NCBI GenBank assembly: GCA_002337125.1
Contig: DDFJ01000001.1
Location: 186,001 to 250,000, forward strand
Reading direction: 5' to 3'
Length of the DNA stretch: 64,000 bases
Source: Chitinophagaceae bacterium UBA1931
GTDB taxonomy: Bacteria > Bacteroidota > Bacteroidia > Chitinophagales > Chitinophagaceae
The notes under the pieces are model-generated. The model was not told where the DNA came from and made no database searches. It saw only the letters and a program-made list of their open reading frames with translations. The position numbers and the translations under genes are program-made. Below are positions 7,438-15,218 of this stretch, one piece after another (the first letter of the stretch is position 1; every line of letters begins with the position of its first letter).

Positions 7438-7558
7438 GAAACCAAAGTCAAAACCCCTAAATGAAGGACAGACAAAAGGCAATACTAAAGTAACAACTCA
7501 AAGTACACAAGCACCACCACCACCCAAACCACCAACACCACCTGCTAAAGATAAGTAA
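7430..7558 (+). CDS. Proline-rich 42-residue protein overlapping the DUF6338-like gene
   Basis: ATG at 7430 lies inside the last codons of the preceding gene (overlap ATGGCTGA, 8 nt), and the frame runs 42 codons to TAA at 7556-7558. The product is hydrophilic: MAEKPKSKPLNEGQTKGN at the start, a Thr/Gln-rich middle, then PPPPKPPTPPAKDK at the end. There is no signal or membrane segment, and it is probably unstructured. The overlap suggests stop-start coupling and a fixed ratio with the membrane protein, perhaps as a cytoplasmic partner of it. It is too short to name, and a chance frame is possible. Confidence 0.55.
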   Translation: MAEKPKSKPLNEGQTKGNTKVTTQSTQAPPPPKPPTPPAKDK

Positions 7559-7574
7559 AACTGTTTTTTCTGCA

Positions 7575-7632
7575 GCAACGACTCTCAGTGCACTGAGTTT
7601 AATTGTTTGCAAATAGCTGAATGGGACGTTGC
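7575..7632. repeat. 58-bp element, copy 1, upstream of an orphan gene
   Basis: The element is bounded by GCAACG and CGTTGC (inverted) and contains a small palindrome (CTCAGTGCACTGAG) and the block GTTTGCAAATAGCTGA. A second copy at 8670-8726 has the same ends, the CACTGAG block and the GTTTGCAAATAGCTGA block at the same spacing. The two copies bracket the gene at 7770-8576. Confidence 0.7.
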
Positions 7633-7769
7633 GTATCTGATGCACTCAGATAAAACAACTTGAATGTAAGTTTGCAATAACGCAACATTCTCTTTAAAAG
7701 ACATTGCTGCAAGATAAAGGATACTGCCACAATGTTAATCTTTAATGTTCGATTCTAATATGAATAAAG

Positions 7770-8576
7770 ATGGAATCACTATACAACAACCCAGATTGGA
7801 CTTTTATTATTAATTCTATTTTCTTCTTTCTTGCAATGCTTTCAATTTTATTGACAGTAAAAGTTTCTTTCGAGAGGGAAGTTGATCTAATTACTTGGGA
7901 TGCTTCAACTACAGCTGAAGATAGCACAACAGAAGCGGTATCAAATCTTCAACTCCACAACTTAACTCTTGTGTTCCAAAATCTTGGCAAAAACGTTATT
8001 TATGAGTCTGACATAGTTGACAATATTATTATTTCAATTAATAACTTGGAAAAATTTGACAAGGTATTCTTTGAGAGCAACTGCAAATTCAATAAAATCA
8101 ACTATGAAATTAAAGGATCATCGATATTATTCAATTTCGATTTTTTTGAGAGTAGTAAATATATACGAACAAACATCCAATATTATTCAGACAAACCAAT
8201 TGATGTTAAAGTAAATGGAAAGATAATAGGTGGAAATGAAATTAATATGAATATCAATAAGGATACAACATGGGAGAAATCTTATAGAATTGGGCAAAAA
8301 GATGCAAACGCAAAATTATTTGTTTTCCCATTTGTCACTCTATGCTTAATCATGCTTTTGTTTCAGCTATACATTAGAATGTTTAGTATTAATCCTGATG
8401 TTTTATTGAAACAAATATTGAAGTTTAACAAAGAATCAGCCGTTACCATTATGATCGGATTAATTAGCATTTTACTTTGTGGTTTATTAGGCAGGCAAAT
8501 AACTAGATTCTTTATACCTTTTGCTTCGTTTATGAAAAAAGAAAAGAACTGGTACCCAAAGAATAACATCAGCTAA
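7770..8576 (+). CDS. Orphan membrane protein bracketed by 57-58-bp elements
   Basis: This 268-residue, AT-rich gene encodes a protein of no family that I recognise. One membrane segment lies at about 13-30 (IINSIFFFLAMLSILL), followed by an acidic, beta-rich region of about 150 residues, probably outside the membrane. Two further segments lie at about 187-203 and 222-240, and the tail is short and basic. The middle region (LTLVFQNLGKNVIYESDI, then repeated Asn/Ile-rich strands) could be an Ig-like or sensor domain, but this is a guess. The gene sits alone between two near-identical elements, so it may have arrived as a unit. Confidence 0.7.
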   Translation: MESLYNNPDWTFIINSIFFFLAMLSILLTVKVSFEREVDLITWDASTTAEDSTTEAVSNLQLHNLTLVFQNLGKNVIYESDIVDNIIISINNLEKFDKVFFESNCKFNKINYEIKGSSILFNFDFFESSKYIRTNIQYYSDKPIDVKVNGKIIGGNEINMNINKDTTWEKSYRIGQKDANAKLFVFPFVTLCLIMLLFQLYIRMFSINPDVLLKQILKFNKESAVTIMIGLISILLCGLLGRQITRFFIPFASFMKKEKNWYPKNNIS

Positions 8577-8669
8577 TAGTAGTATTTATGCTTTTGACTG
8601 ATGAATAGCAACTTTCATCCCAGCTATACTTAGTGTTCCAAACGAGTAAAACTGACCATTTTATTCGGA

Positions 8670-8726
8670 GCAACGTTTCCTAAAGCACTGAGGTTAGGGT
8701 TTGCAAATAGCTGATGTATACGTTGC
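8670..8726. repeat. 57-bp element, copy 2, downstream of the orphan gene
   Basis: Same layout as the copy at 7575-7632: GCAACG at the left, CACTGAG in the middle, GTTTGCAAATAGCTGA, then CGTTGC at the right. It ends directly before the TTG at 8727 that opens the next frame. The outer 6 bp are perfect inverted repeats; the inner sequence between the shared blocks has diverged. Confidence 0.7.
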
Positions 8727-8753
8727 TTGAAAAAAAAGGATAAAACTTTTATT

Positions 8754-9185
8754 ATGATAAATTCTCCCCAGGAAACTCCAAATGTCGATTTGTTAGACGA
8801 TATCAGTAAACCACCAATTTATTCCAAGAGAGCAATTTACGGGTTCTCGATATTTTTTACTTCCCTGCTTGGCGGTATACTTTTAATGCAAAACCTGAAG
8901 GATATTGGTAAAAGGAAAGAAGGAAATATCGTTTTACTCCTTTCATTATTAGTAACAGTGCTCACCATGGTTATTGTCATCTACTTTGATATTCAAAGCA
9001 GGGCTGTAACGTTTATTTGTAATCTTGGAGGTGCAGCATTAATATCTGAATATTTCTTTAATAAATATTTTCCCGATGAAGCAGATTATGAGAAAAAGAA
9101 AATATGGAAACCATTAATCATTGCAATAGTTGTTTGTGTTGCCCTTATCTTTCTTGCGTTTTGGGCACAAGACCAGGCTGCTTAG
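8754..9185 (+). CDS. Small four-segment membrane protein
   Basis: The protein has 143 residues from the ATG at 8754. The frame opens at a TTG at 8727, but that codon abuts the repeat element and adds only a Lys-rich stretch, so the ATG is preferred. Hydrophobic segments lie at about 28-47, 58-75, 82-100 and 117-135, with an acidic loop (YFPDEADYEKKK) before the last. The pattern is that of a small inner-membrane protein with a cytoplasmic N-terminus; no family recognised. It is the first of several short plus-strand genes in a row whose spacing (about 80-140 nt) does not prove a shared transcript. Confidence 0.7.
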   Translation: MINSPQETPNVDLLDDISKPPIYSKRAIYGFSIFFTSLLGGILLMQNLKDIGKRKEGNIVLLLSLLVTVLTMVIVIYFDIQSRAVTFICNLGGAALISEYFFNKYFPDEADYEKKKIWKPLIIAIVVCVALIFLAFWAQDQAA

Positions 9186-9263
9186 CAGTAATGTTTCCAG
9201 CTGCGCTGGGATTGTTGTTGTGAAATAATCTTCTTTTTTCCATGATCTCTAAAACACTTACTT

Positions 9264-9497
9264 ATGAAAAAATATTTACTGGTTATTATTCTTGTACTTT
9301 TTGAAACCACTTTATTTGCTCAAACAAACCAAACCATGTCGGTATCAAGAAATTCAGTGGTAGAAGGAGGTGTTGGGTTGGGTACTGTTATTGCAGTTGT
9401 TGCATCCTGGTCAAGGAATGAATCAATACTTTGGTCAATGGTGCATGGGGTATGTAGCTGGCTTTATGTGATCTACTTTGCTTTAACAAGGGACTAA
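9264..9497 (+). CDS. Small exported or membrane protein, 77 residues
   Basis: A typical signal-like N-terminus, MKKYLLVIILVLFETTLFAQ, ends in a plausible cleavage site. A Gly/Val-rich segment at about 36-48 (GVGLGTVIAVVASW) and a second at about 58-73 (MVHGVCSWLYVIYFAL) follow. Proteins of this length with a Ser-Trp-Ser-Arg-Asn block and an LYVIYF end occur widely in Bacteroidota, in my recollection, without known function. Strong ATG and length agree, so I take it as real. Confidence 0.7.
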   Translation: MKKYLLVIILVLFETTLFAQTNQTMSVSRNSVVEGGVGLGTVIAVVASWSRNESILWSMVHGVCSWLYVIYFALTRD

Positions 9498-9596
9498 AGT
9501 TCTTTGTAGTAATGTCTCCTTAAAGCAATATTCTCTTCGGGAGAGGTTGCTGGATAATACAGGCAACACCTAACAAAAAGAAGTATAAAAAAATTT

Positions 9597-10043
9597 ATGA
9601 TAGTAACAAGGCGTTTTATTTATTTCATTTTCTTGACAACTTTCCTGACGGCAATTTCCTGCGAAAGTTCACGCAGGACACAGTCTCTTAAAGCACAGTA
9701 TAAAGACATTTACTTAAACCAGTTTAAACTGGCATATTTCAGACAACTATTAGTGAAAAGCTATAACAATTCAAAAGCCATTAGAGAAATTATTGAAGCT
9801 GATTACAGCGGATTTGCAGAGCCAATTTTATCAGAAGAAGATTTTAAACTTATTGACAGTTTAACTACAGTTGACAATCAACGCTTGATTGCAGACTCTA
9901 CTGAAGGGCATCGCAGAGCTGAAGGCTCAAATGGAAAGCGTCCTTTAGGATATATTATGGACAAACTAAACAGTCAATGGTTAGACAGTTTGGCAAAACG
10001 AAGATTTAAAGTGAATGGCGTTCCAAGAAGTTGGACAGAATAA
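9597..10043 (+). CDS. Putative lipoprotein, unknown function
   Basis: The protein has 148 residues. A basic start followed by a hydrophobic stretch leads to LTAISC with Cys at about 23, a good lipobox. The mature part is charged, mostly helical by eye (YKDIYLNQFKLAYFRQLLVK, then AIREIIEADY), and ends in a Trp/Arg-rich tail. No catalytic motif is visible. It starts at the ATG at 9597; no earlier start is possible without an upstream stop nearby. Its position among orphan genes gives no clue to role. Confidence 0.68.
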   Translation: MIVTRRFIYFIFLTTFLTAISCESSRRTQSLKAQYKDIYLNQFKLAYFRQLLVKSYNNSKAIREIIEADYSGFAEPILSEEDFKLIDSLTTVDNQRLIADSTEGHRRAEGSNGKRPLGYIMDKLNSQWLDSLAKRRFKVNGVPRSWTE

Positions 10044-10126
10044 GAAGCCTGTTGCCATTGTTGTTTATTCAATTCTTGTAATGTATATTCAGCTGGCAAA
10101 CCATGCACCATAAATGATAACCTGCT

Positions 10127-10699
10127 ATGACTAAAATACTATTCCCTTCTTTGCTGTTTCTCTTTCTTACAGGTTTTATCAATTCAGGCAAGTTTGCTTT
10201 CAATAAGTCTTCAAATAAACGAATGGGTATTTCAATTAATTATTACAGAGTGGCATCTGCCAACAAAATAGAACAATTACAGAACCTGGAAGAGCAGATT
10301 CAACAGGCGCAGGAAACAAAAGCAAACCTCTATAAAATGACAGAAGATCTTGCGATTGTATTCTCCAATAATCCCGATCCGTTTACAGATACTGCTTTAA
10401 TCACTTACCGGATTTTATTTGGTCATCATGTACAGGTAAAAGCAGGCTGGCGAACTGTAAATGGATTTATACCAACAAGTGAAGTACCTGAAATAGTTAA
10501 ATGGATAAAGCAAAAGAAGATTGACAGTTTTGAAGGCTTCTCTGATATGTGCGATAAATTATCATCAGCAACAAAGCAGGCAATGGAAGATATTGGCGGT
10601 CTGGATAAAAAGGAATTATACAGTTATGTACAGTTGCTGACAAAGCTTTATGCTGATGCAGAAAGGAATAAAAATTCGATTGTAATTATTGGGGAATAA
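10127..10699 (+). CDS. Exported protein with a coiled-coil stretch, unknown function
   Basis: The protein has 190 residues and a hydrophobic N-terminus (about 4-20) that is probably a signal peptide or anchor. A likely coiled coil at about 44-72 (IEQLQNLEEQIQQAQETKAN) follows, then a compact region with VKAGWRTVNGFIPTSEVP and VKWIKQKKIDSFEGFSDM. No family is recognised. It is followed by a spacer of about 110 nt with no terminator, so it may be cotranscribed with the next gene. Confidence 0.68.
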   Translation: MTKILFPSLLFLFLTGFINSGKFAFNKSSNKRMGISINYYRVASANKIEQLQNLEEQIQQAQETKANLYKMTEDLAIVFSNNPDPFTDTALITYRILFGHHVQVKAGWRTVNGFIPTSEVPEIVKWIKQKKIDSFEGFSDMCDKLSSATKQAMEDIGGLDKKELYSYVQLLTKLYADAERNKNSIVIIGE

Positions 10700-10813
10700 A
10701 TGACCCACAAGCGCAAGCGTATTGCTTGTGCCATCTGATATAAAACGGATAGTACAGTTTCAGATAATTATTCTGCAAATAAACTACCTTTAGCAAAAGC
10801 AGGCCGTTAACCT

Positions 10814-11377
10814 ATGCCTGCATTACGTATGAAAGCATTCCTGTTAAAACATAAGCGTACAATCATCTACTGGGTTGTTTTACTTTCAATTATATTCTGG
10901 CTGGGTCCAATGCAACGAGATTATTATCTCGATAGTGATATGGATAATTTTAAAACAACTTATCTTCTGCCTGTTTTAATTTGGCTGGGTGTTGGTTTGG
11001 CAGTGAATCTGTTTTTCGTTGAGTTATTTGAATCAAAGTCGTTTATACAATCCGGCAATGTATTTTTTTATTCTGGATTTTACATTGCAATTTTCCTTTT
11101 ACTTTTCCAGGATTTATTTCTTGATGCTGCTTTGTTTGTAAACCGTTTGTACAAACGGGAATCTGTACAGAAAACTTATACGGTTGGCTTTTTTTGGGGT
11201 GAAGAAAACACGTTCAATGGCTTCTTGCCTTATGATGTGAAAACTAAAGATATTTGCACTGACCGGAAACTCAAAAAAAAGTTATATCAACCCTCATTAA
11301 AGGAAAACGATACAATTGTATTAACATGTACAAAGGGTTTGCTGGGAGTGGAGTTTAATGCTACAGCTTATAAATAA
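10814..11377 (+). CDS. Membrane protein with a C-terminal extracytoplasmic or cytoplasmic domain
   Basis: The protein has 187 residues, with hydrophobic segments at about 16-32, 48-65 and 80-100, then a hydrophilic region rich in Lys and aromatic residues and ending without a clear motif. An alternative start at 10829 (MKAFLLKHKR) gives the more usual basic leader, and I cannot choose firmly. No known family. The spacing to the next gene is 69 nt. Confidence 0.65.
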   Translation: MPALRMKAFLLKHKRTIIYWVVLLSIIFWLGPMQRDYYLDSDMDNFKTTYLLPVLIWLGVGLAVNLFFVELFESKSFIQSGNVFFYSGFYIAIFLLLFQDLFLDAALFVNRLYKRESVQKTYTVGFFWGEENTFNGFLPYDVKTKDICTDRKLKKKLYQPSLKENDTIVLTCTKGLLGVEFNATAYK

Positions 11378-11446
11378 TTGAGACCTGAATGGAATACAGT
11401 AAACTTTTTACTGGTTCTGTTTTTTAAATAAGATGAATAAATAACA

Positions 11447-11974
11447 ATGAAGAAAATCCTTTTTTATGTTGCAGCTGCAGGTTGGGCACTTGGTTTAATT
11501 GTTCACTTACTTTCGGCCGCTGGTATAGATGTTGAAGATAAAATACCATTTGTAAGATTGTTGCACGTAGGCATCTTTGTTGTTTGGATTCCGGCAATAC
11601 TTGAGCTGAACAAAAACAAACTCCGTAAAGCATCTCCCAATACAATCAGCATGGCAAGGATGAGTCTTTCCGATTTTTATAAATCGCTTTTTGGTCATTG
11701 TCCTAAATGGCTTATAGTTATTGCCATTGGAGGCTTTGTTTATGCATTCATCAATTTTATATTGTTTATTACTACAAGGCAGGGTATGGTGAATATGGAA
11801 GGCGGACAATATATATTGCATGATTTTGGACAAGGAACCCGTACAATATCAGAACCGGAATATCATCTTTATAAGGCAGGTGAACTACGGGGCTTCTCCG
11901 GGCATTGGATTGCATTTTACGGCGTTGCTGCTGCTGTATTATTTCCGTATGGTAAAACGGATAGTGGAGAATAA
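11447..11974 (+). CDS. Four-segment membrane protein, unknown function
   Basis: This 175-residue protein has hydrophobic segments at about 4-25, 37-52, 88-108 and 152-168 and a long loop between the last two that carries Gly-rich and aromatic residues (MVNMEGGQYILHDFGQG). The start is supported by a Lys-Lys leader. It is the last gene before the first copy of the 129-bp element, only 8 nt from it. No family recognised. Confidence 0.65.
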   Translation: MKKILFYVAAAGWALGLIVHLLSAAGIDVEDKIPFVRLLHVGIFVVWIPAILELNKNKLRKASPNTISMARMSLSDFYKSLFGHCPKWLIVIAIGGFVYAFINFILFITTRQGMVNMEGGQYILHDFGQGTRTISEPEYHLYKAGELRGFSGHWIAFYGVAAAVLFPYGKTDSGE

Positions 11975-11982
11975 ACGGTTTT

Positions 11983-12111
11983 TAGCGCAGGTCTCCTGAC
12001 CTGTGTCTTTTTGTTACTTGTATTGCACTTGTTTAATATAACTTAGCAACTAAGCCCTGCTGCATTTAAAACTTAAGTAACGTTTGGCATCAGGTCGGGA
12101 GACCTGCGCCA
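11983..12111. repeat. 129-bp element (family B), copy 1
   Basis: Terminal inverted repeats of 21 bp: left TAGCGCAGGTCTCCTGACCT, right its near-complement ending GACCTGCGCCA. Each end is itself a small hairpin (CAGGT...ACCTG). The core is AT-rich and nearly identical to copies 2 and 3. The copy ends 17 nt before the start codon of the next lipoprotein gene and creates a spurious upstream extension of that frame. Confidence 0.9.
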
Positions 12112-12128
12112 GTGAAGAAAATACTTAC

Positions 12129-12755
12129 ATGAAAAACATAATTTTATACACAATTGTAATAACTGGCTTGCTCATCAGTTGTAATCAATCTGGAAAGGCT
12201 GTTTTTATAACCAATAAAGATTCTACAAAAACAATTCTTATTGATACAATTATAAAAGACAGCGCATTAAAACACATTCAATTTCTTTCTTCGCAGCTTT
12301 ATTCATATTTTAAAACACCGGTAATTGCGTACTTCTTTTCCGATGATCAACTTGTAGATAGTATAATTGATCCGGAATACGAAATGGATTCCTGGTATAG
12401 TATAAGAAATGATACAATTGGTATGGTGTCTCATTTAGGGGGCTTTGAAACAGAAGCTTTATTTATCCGCTTTGTCAAAGGCACACCGTCTGTATATTAT
12501 TTAAGAGCTCCGCATGAAAATTTTAAGTTTTTCAGGTTGCATCAAACAGATTCATTAAGCATCCAGGTTGAAGTTGAGCCACTGCACTATAAGTTGCAAC
12601 TTTCAGAAATACCAGATAAAGAACGCAAACAGGTTATATACGGATTCATTGATATGGAGAGTGATAATTATTATAATAACCGATATGGAAAAGAAACAAA
12701 AGAGAGAAGTAAATTCAGGTTTTATTTCCGGTCGCAATATAGGAATTTTGAATAA
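12129..12755 (+). CDS. Putative lipoprotein between two 129-bp elements
   Basis: The protein has 208 residues from the ATG at 12129. The frame extends upstream to 12084, but those codons lie in the 129-bp element, and MKNIILYTIVITGLLISC is a clean lipoprotein signal with Cys at 18. The mature protein is acidic and Tyr/Phe-rich with regular beta-like alternation. A Thr-Lys-Asp-Ser-rich stretch precedes HIQFLSSQLYSYFKTPV. No family recognised. The gene is bracketed by element copies at both ends (11983-12111 and 12799-12927). Confidence 0.7.
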   Translation: MKNIILYTIVITGLLISCNQSGKAVFITNKDSTKTILIDTIIKDSALKHIQFLSSQLYSYFKTPVIAYFFSDDQLVDSIIDPEYEMDSWYSIRNDTIGMVSHLGGFETEALFIRFVKGTPSVYYLRAPHENFKFFRLHQTDSLSIQVEVEPLHYKLQLSEIPDKERKQVIYGFIDMESDNYYNNRYGKETKERSKFRFYFRSQYRNFE

Positions 12756-12798
12756 TAGATATTCTGCTGCCGTTGTTGGTCTAAGACTGTTCACTTTT

Positions 12799-12927
12799 TG
12801 GCGCAGGTTTCCTGACCTGTGTCTTTTTGTTACTTGTATTGCACTTGTTTAATATCGCTCAGCAACTAAACCCTGCTACATTTAAAACTTAAGTAAGGTT
12901 TGGCATCAGGTCGGGAGACCTGCACCA
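12799..12927. repeat. 129-bp element (family B), copy 2
   Basis: Exactly the same length as copy 1, with ends TGGCGCAGG... and ...GACCTGCACCA, preceded by a T-run and followed by GTGA as in copy 1. Differences from copy 1 are scattered substitutions and short indels that cancel out. Confidence 0.9.
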
Positions 12928-12984
12928 GTGAGGCTCATCAAAGAGTTATCATCACATTGCATTACTCCCAGGTGGGGAGCCAAT

Positions 12985-14283
12985 TTACAGTGCTGGTACA
13001 GGGCTGCTCAGTCTGCTTATACCACTGCAGTTGTTTACACAGTTTTTTGATGTTTTGTTATGAACTGCATTTTCAAGACATTGCTGCAGGCAGTCTAATT
13101 TCTTTTGCTGAAACTGCATGTTGTTTGAAAGTACCTGAACATTTTCAGCAATTACTTCGGTGCGGTTGTTAAGCTTGTTAATGTTATACCAGCTGAGGCA
13201 TTGACTTACAAGATCACAATAGGTTTCACCAATCATCTTTGCCTGTTCAAAGTAATCGCCGGGAGCACCGGGAAACTTTTCGCCCAGCAGTTGTTCATAG
13301 TTTACCAGTTGTGCCGATTCAAAGAAACTGTTGATGAACAAAAGTCCGTTGAGTTGTTTCTGAAGAGTGGGTTTATCGCTGGTAAGCATTTCGGCAATAT
13401 CTTTTCCTGCAAGCACACCATTTACAATTCCTTCCATAACTTCTTTGTCAACATTGTTTGCAGTGCATTGTTTCAGCAGCCATTGCTGTACAGCAGGATT
13501 GCCTGATTTCAGATACTTCTGCAGTGTGCCATACAGTTTCATTTTTACTTCGGGGTTCAGAGCGTTTAGCAGTCCGTATTTAATAAACATCTGCGCTATA
13601 TAATCTTTTGAATTTGAAATAGTGTTGTTGTAGGCTTCTTCCGACAGTTTGCCCCATTTCTCAAATTCACTGCTGTTGTTGTGTAGCTCTTTATTATAGC
13701 TGCGCAGCTGGGTTTGTATAATGCTGATCTGTTTTTTTGTTCTTGCTATTTCTGCAATGGCTTTGCTGATTTCTTTTTCACAGGTTTTGCGGTTATACTC
13801 TTCCAGTTCCTTTTGCTTCTTCTCATTATACTTTCTCATTTCCTCGTTATACCGCTCTCTTTCCTTTGCTGCTTTTTCATAAGCAAGCTGGTTCTTTGTG
13901 TTTTCGATATTCTTTTTAATCACAGCATTGCCGGGCAGGTACTTCAATGCTTTTTCAAATGAGCGTAGTGCTTTAGCGTAATTCTTTTCATTAAAAAACT
14001 TTACGCCTTTATCATTGATCTTGTTTCCTGTTTCATTTAAAAATTCACTGTAAGCCCTGTCGTAATCTGCCTTCGTCATCTGGTAGGTTGAGGAAGAGGA
14101 GGATGAACCTGTACCAACTGCTGATGGTGCAGATGGCATGGGAATGTTGGGTTGAAAATCGGTCATGCTTCTCAGTTGGCCGTATGCTGCGCCACCCTGT
14201 GCATTTACCTGTATAAAGGAAACTGTTGCAAACAACCATATGCATACAGTTTTACAATGCTGTATAAAAAAATTGCTGAACAT
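12985..14283 (-). CDS. Secreted TPR/coiled-coil protein
   Basis: The protein has 432 residues from the ATG at 14283. A longer frame reaches 14346, but that would overlap the upstream gene, while MFSNFFIQHCKTVCIWLF followed by VNAQ is a usable signal peptide. After a Pro/Ser-rich linker (about 37-65) there is a TPR-like block, GVKFFNEKNYAKALRSFEKA, at about 92-112. A highly charged coiled coil (KERERYNEEMRKYNEKKQKE) follows, then a long helical region. Cys residues in the last 60 residues (CLQQCLENA, CVNNCSG) could form disulfides. It likely acts in the periplasm as a scaffold. It follows the beta-barrel gene by 40 nt on the same strand, so the two may be one operon. Confidence 0.8.
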   Translation of the reverse strand: MFSNFFIQHCKTVCIWLFATVSFIQVNAQGGAAYGQLRSMTDFQPNIPMPSAPSAVGTGSSSSSSTYQMTKADYDRAYSEFLNETGNKINDKGVKFFNEKNYAKALRSFEKALKYLPGNAVIKKNIENTKNQLAYEKAAKERERYNEEMRKYNEKKQKELEEYNRKTCEKEISKAIAEIARTKKQISIIQTQLRSYNKELHNNSSEFEKWGKLSEEAYNNTISNSKDYIAQMFIKYGLLNALNPEVKMKLYGTLQKYLKSGNPAVQQWLLKQCTANNVDKEVMEGIVNGVLAGKDIAEMLTSDKPTLQKQLNGLLFINSFFESAQLVNYEQLLGEKFPGAPGDYFEQAKMIGETYCDLVSQCLSWYNINKLNNRTEVIAENVQVLSNNMQFQQKKLDCLQQCLENAVHNKTSKNCVNNCSGISRLSSPVPAL

Positions 14284-14323
14284 GTTTTTGATTTTAAAGT
14301 TGAACAAATGAAGGAACAACCTT

Positions 14324-14905
14324 TTATCCTTTAGGGCCAAATACAATACCTAACCGTAATGAAACGGCAGGTCCAAATGTGTACGATTTTATGGGCAAGG
14401 TATCAGGCCTGTACACCACGTTTAATGATACGCCTGATGTATTGCGTACCGATGAAAAGGCTAACCCTGCAGTAACAAGGCTTCGCCAGTTAGGTTCCAT
14501 ATCCATGCCATATAAATAGCCGGCGGTTAAACGCACTGCCGTATGTCCTACAATAAATGTGGGGCGTATGGGGTAATAGCGGAGACCTAAATAAAACTCG
14601 CTGAATGCAACGGATGTTTTTGCATCAGTAGATTGGTTTTGCAGATTTATTTTATTGTAGTTGTATTCCAGCACAAGATTGAGATGTTTGCCTCCTGCAC
14701 AAACATTGGCACCAACGCTGTAATGGTTGGTTGTGTATTTTGTTACCGACTGAACTGCAGGTTTGCCTAAACCTTCAACCTGAAGGTTAAAAAACTTTGT
14801 TCTGAATTGAGAAATAGAATGGTTAGGCGCAAATAAAATTGCAAGGATAATCATGGTACACTCAATCTTAAACATGAACAGGCAATGGTTTACTTGCTTT
14901 TTCAT
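14324..14905 (-). CDS. Outer-membrane beta-barrel-like protein
   Basis: The protein has 193 residues with an N-terminal hydrophobic stretch ending near SISQ. A series of alternating strands ends in short turns (VGANVCAGGKHLNLVLEYNY, FYLGLRYYPIRPTF, VRLTAGYLYGMDM), and the final strand is YTFGPAVSLRLGIVFGPKG. This fits an 8-strand outer-membrane barrel. The start is uncertain, since Met codons at positions 11 and 18 could also serve. The gene precedes the TPR/coiled-coil gene on the same strand. No binding function can be read. Confidence 0.7.
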   Translation of the reverse strand: MKKQVNHCLFMFKIECTMIILAILFAPNHSISQFRTKFFNLQVEGLGKPAVQSVTKYTTNHYSVGANVCAGGKHLNLVLEYNYNKINLQNQSTDAKTSVAFSEFYLGLRYYPIRPTFIVGHTAVRLTAGYLYGMDMEPNWRSLVTAGLAFSSVRNTSGVSLNVVYRPDTLPIKSYTFGPAVSLRLGIVFGPKG

Positions 14906-15002
14906 TATTTAAAATTTGAAATGGATTACAGGGTCAAAATTCTTCTATTAAGGTAGTTGTTTTTTAAACATGCAGGAAAAACAGTTTTTGCAGTAATCTT
15001 TT

Positions 15003-15131
15003 TGGCGCAGGTCTCCCGACCTGTGTCTTTTTGTTATTTGTATTGCACTTGTTTTATATTGCTCAGCAATTAAGCCCTGCTACATTTAAAACTTAAGTAA
15101 GGTTTGGCATCAGGTCAGGAGACCTGTGCCA
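15003..15131. repeat. 129-bp element (family B), copy 3
   Basis: The third copy, again 129 bp, has ends TGGCGCAGGTCTCCCGACCT and CAGGTCAGGAGACCTGTGCC plus A. It lies between the barrel gene's start and the next gene's stop. Together with copy 2 it brackets the barrel/TPR gene pair. Confidence 0.9.
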
Positions 15132-15218
15132 GTTAGGGGTTGTGTTCTATAACAGCCCTGACAAACAGAATTTATTTACAGCATAGCTAATCGGTTTTTC
15201 AAATAAACCGTTTTAATA

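Noticed and set aside
7575..8726. Integron attC sites
   Set aside because: Ends lack a proper GTTRRRY/RYYYAAC pair and no integron integrase is in the window, so only the weaker description as bracketing elements is kept.
12084..12128. N-terminal extension of the 12129 lipoprotein gene
   Set aside because: These codons lie mostly in the 129-bp element and the true lipoprotein leader starts at 12129.
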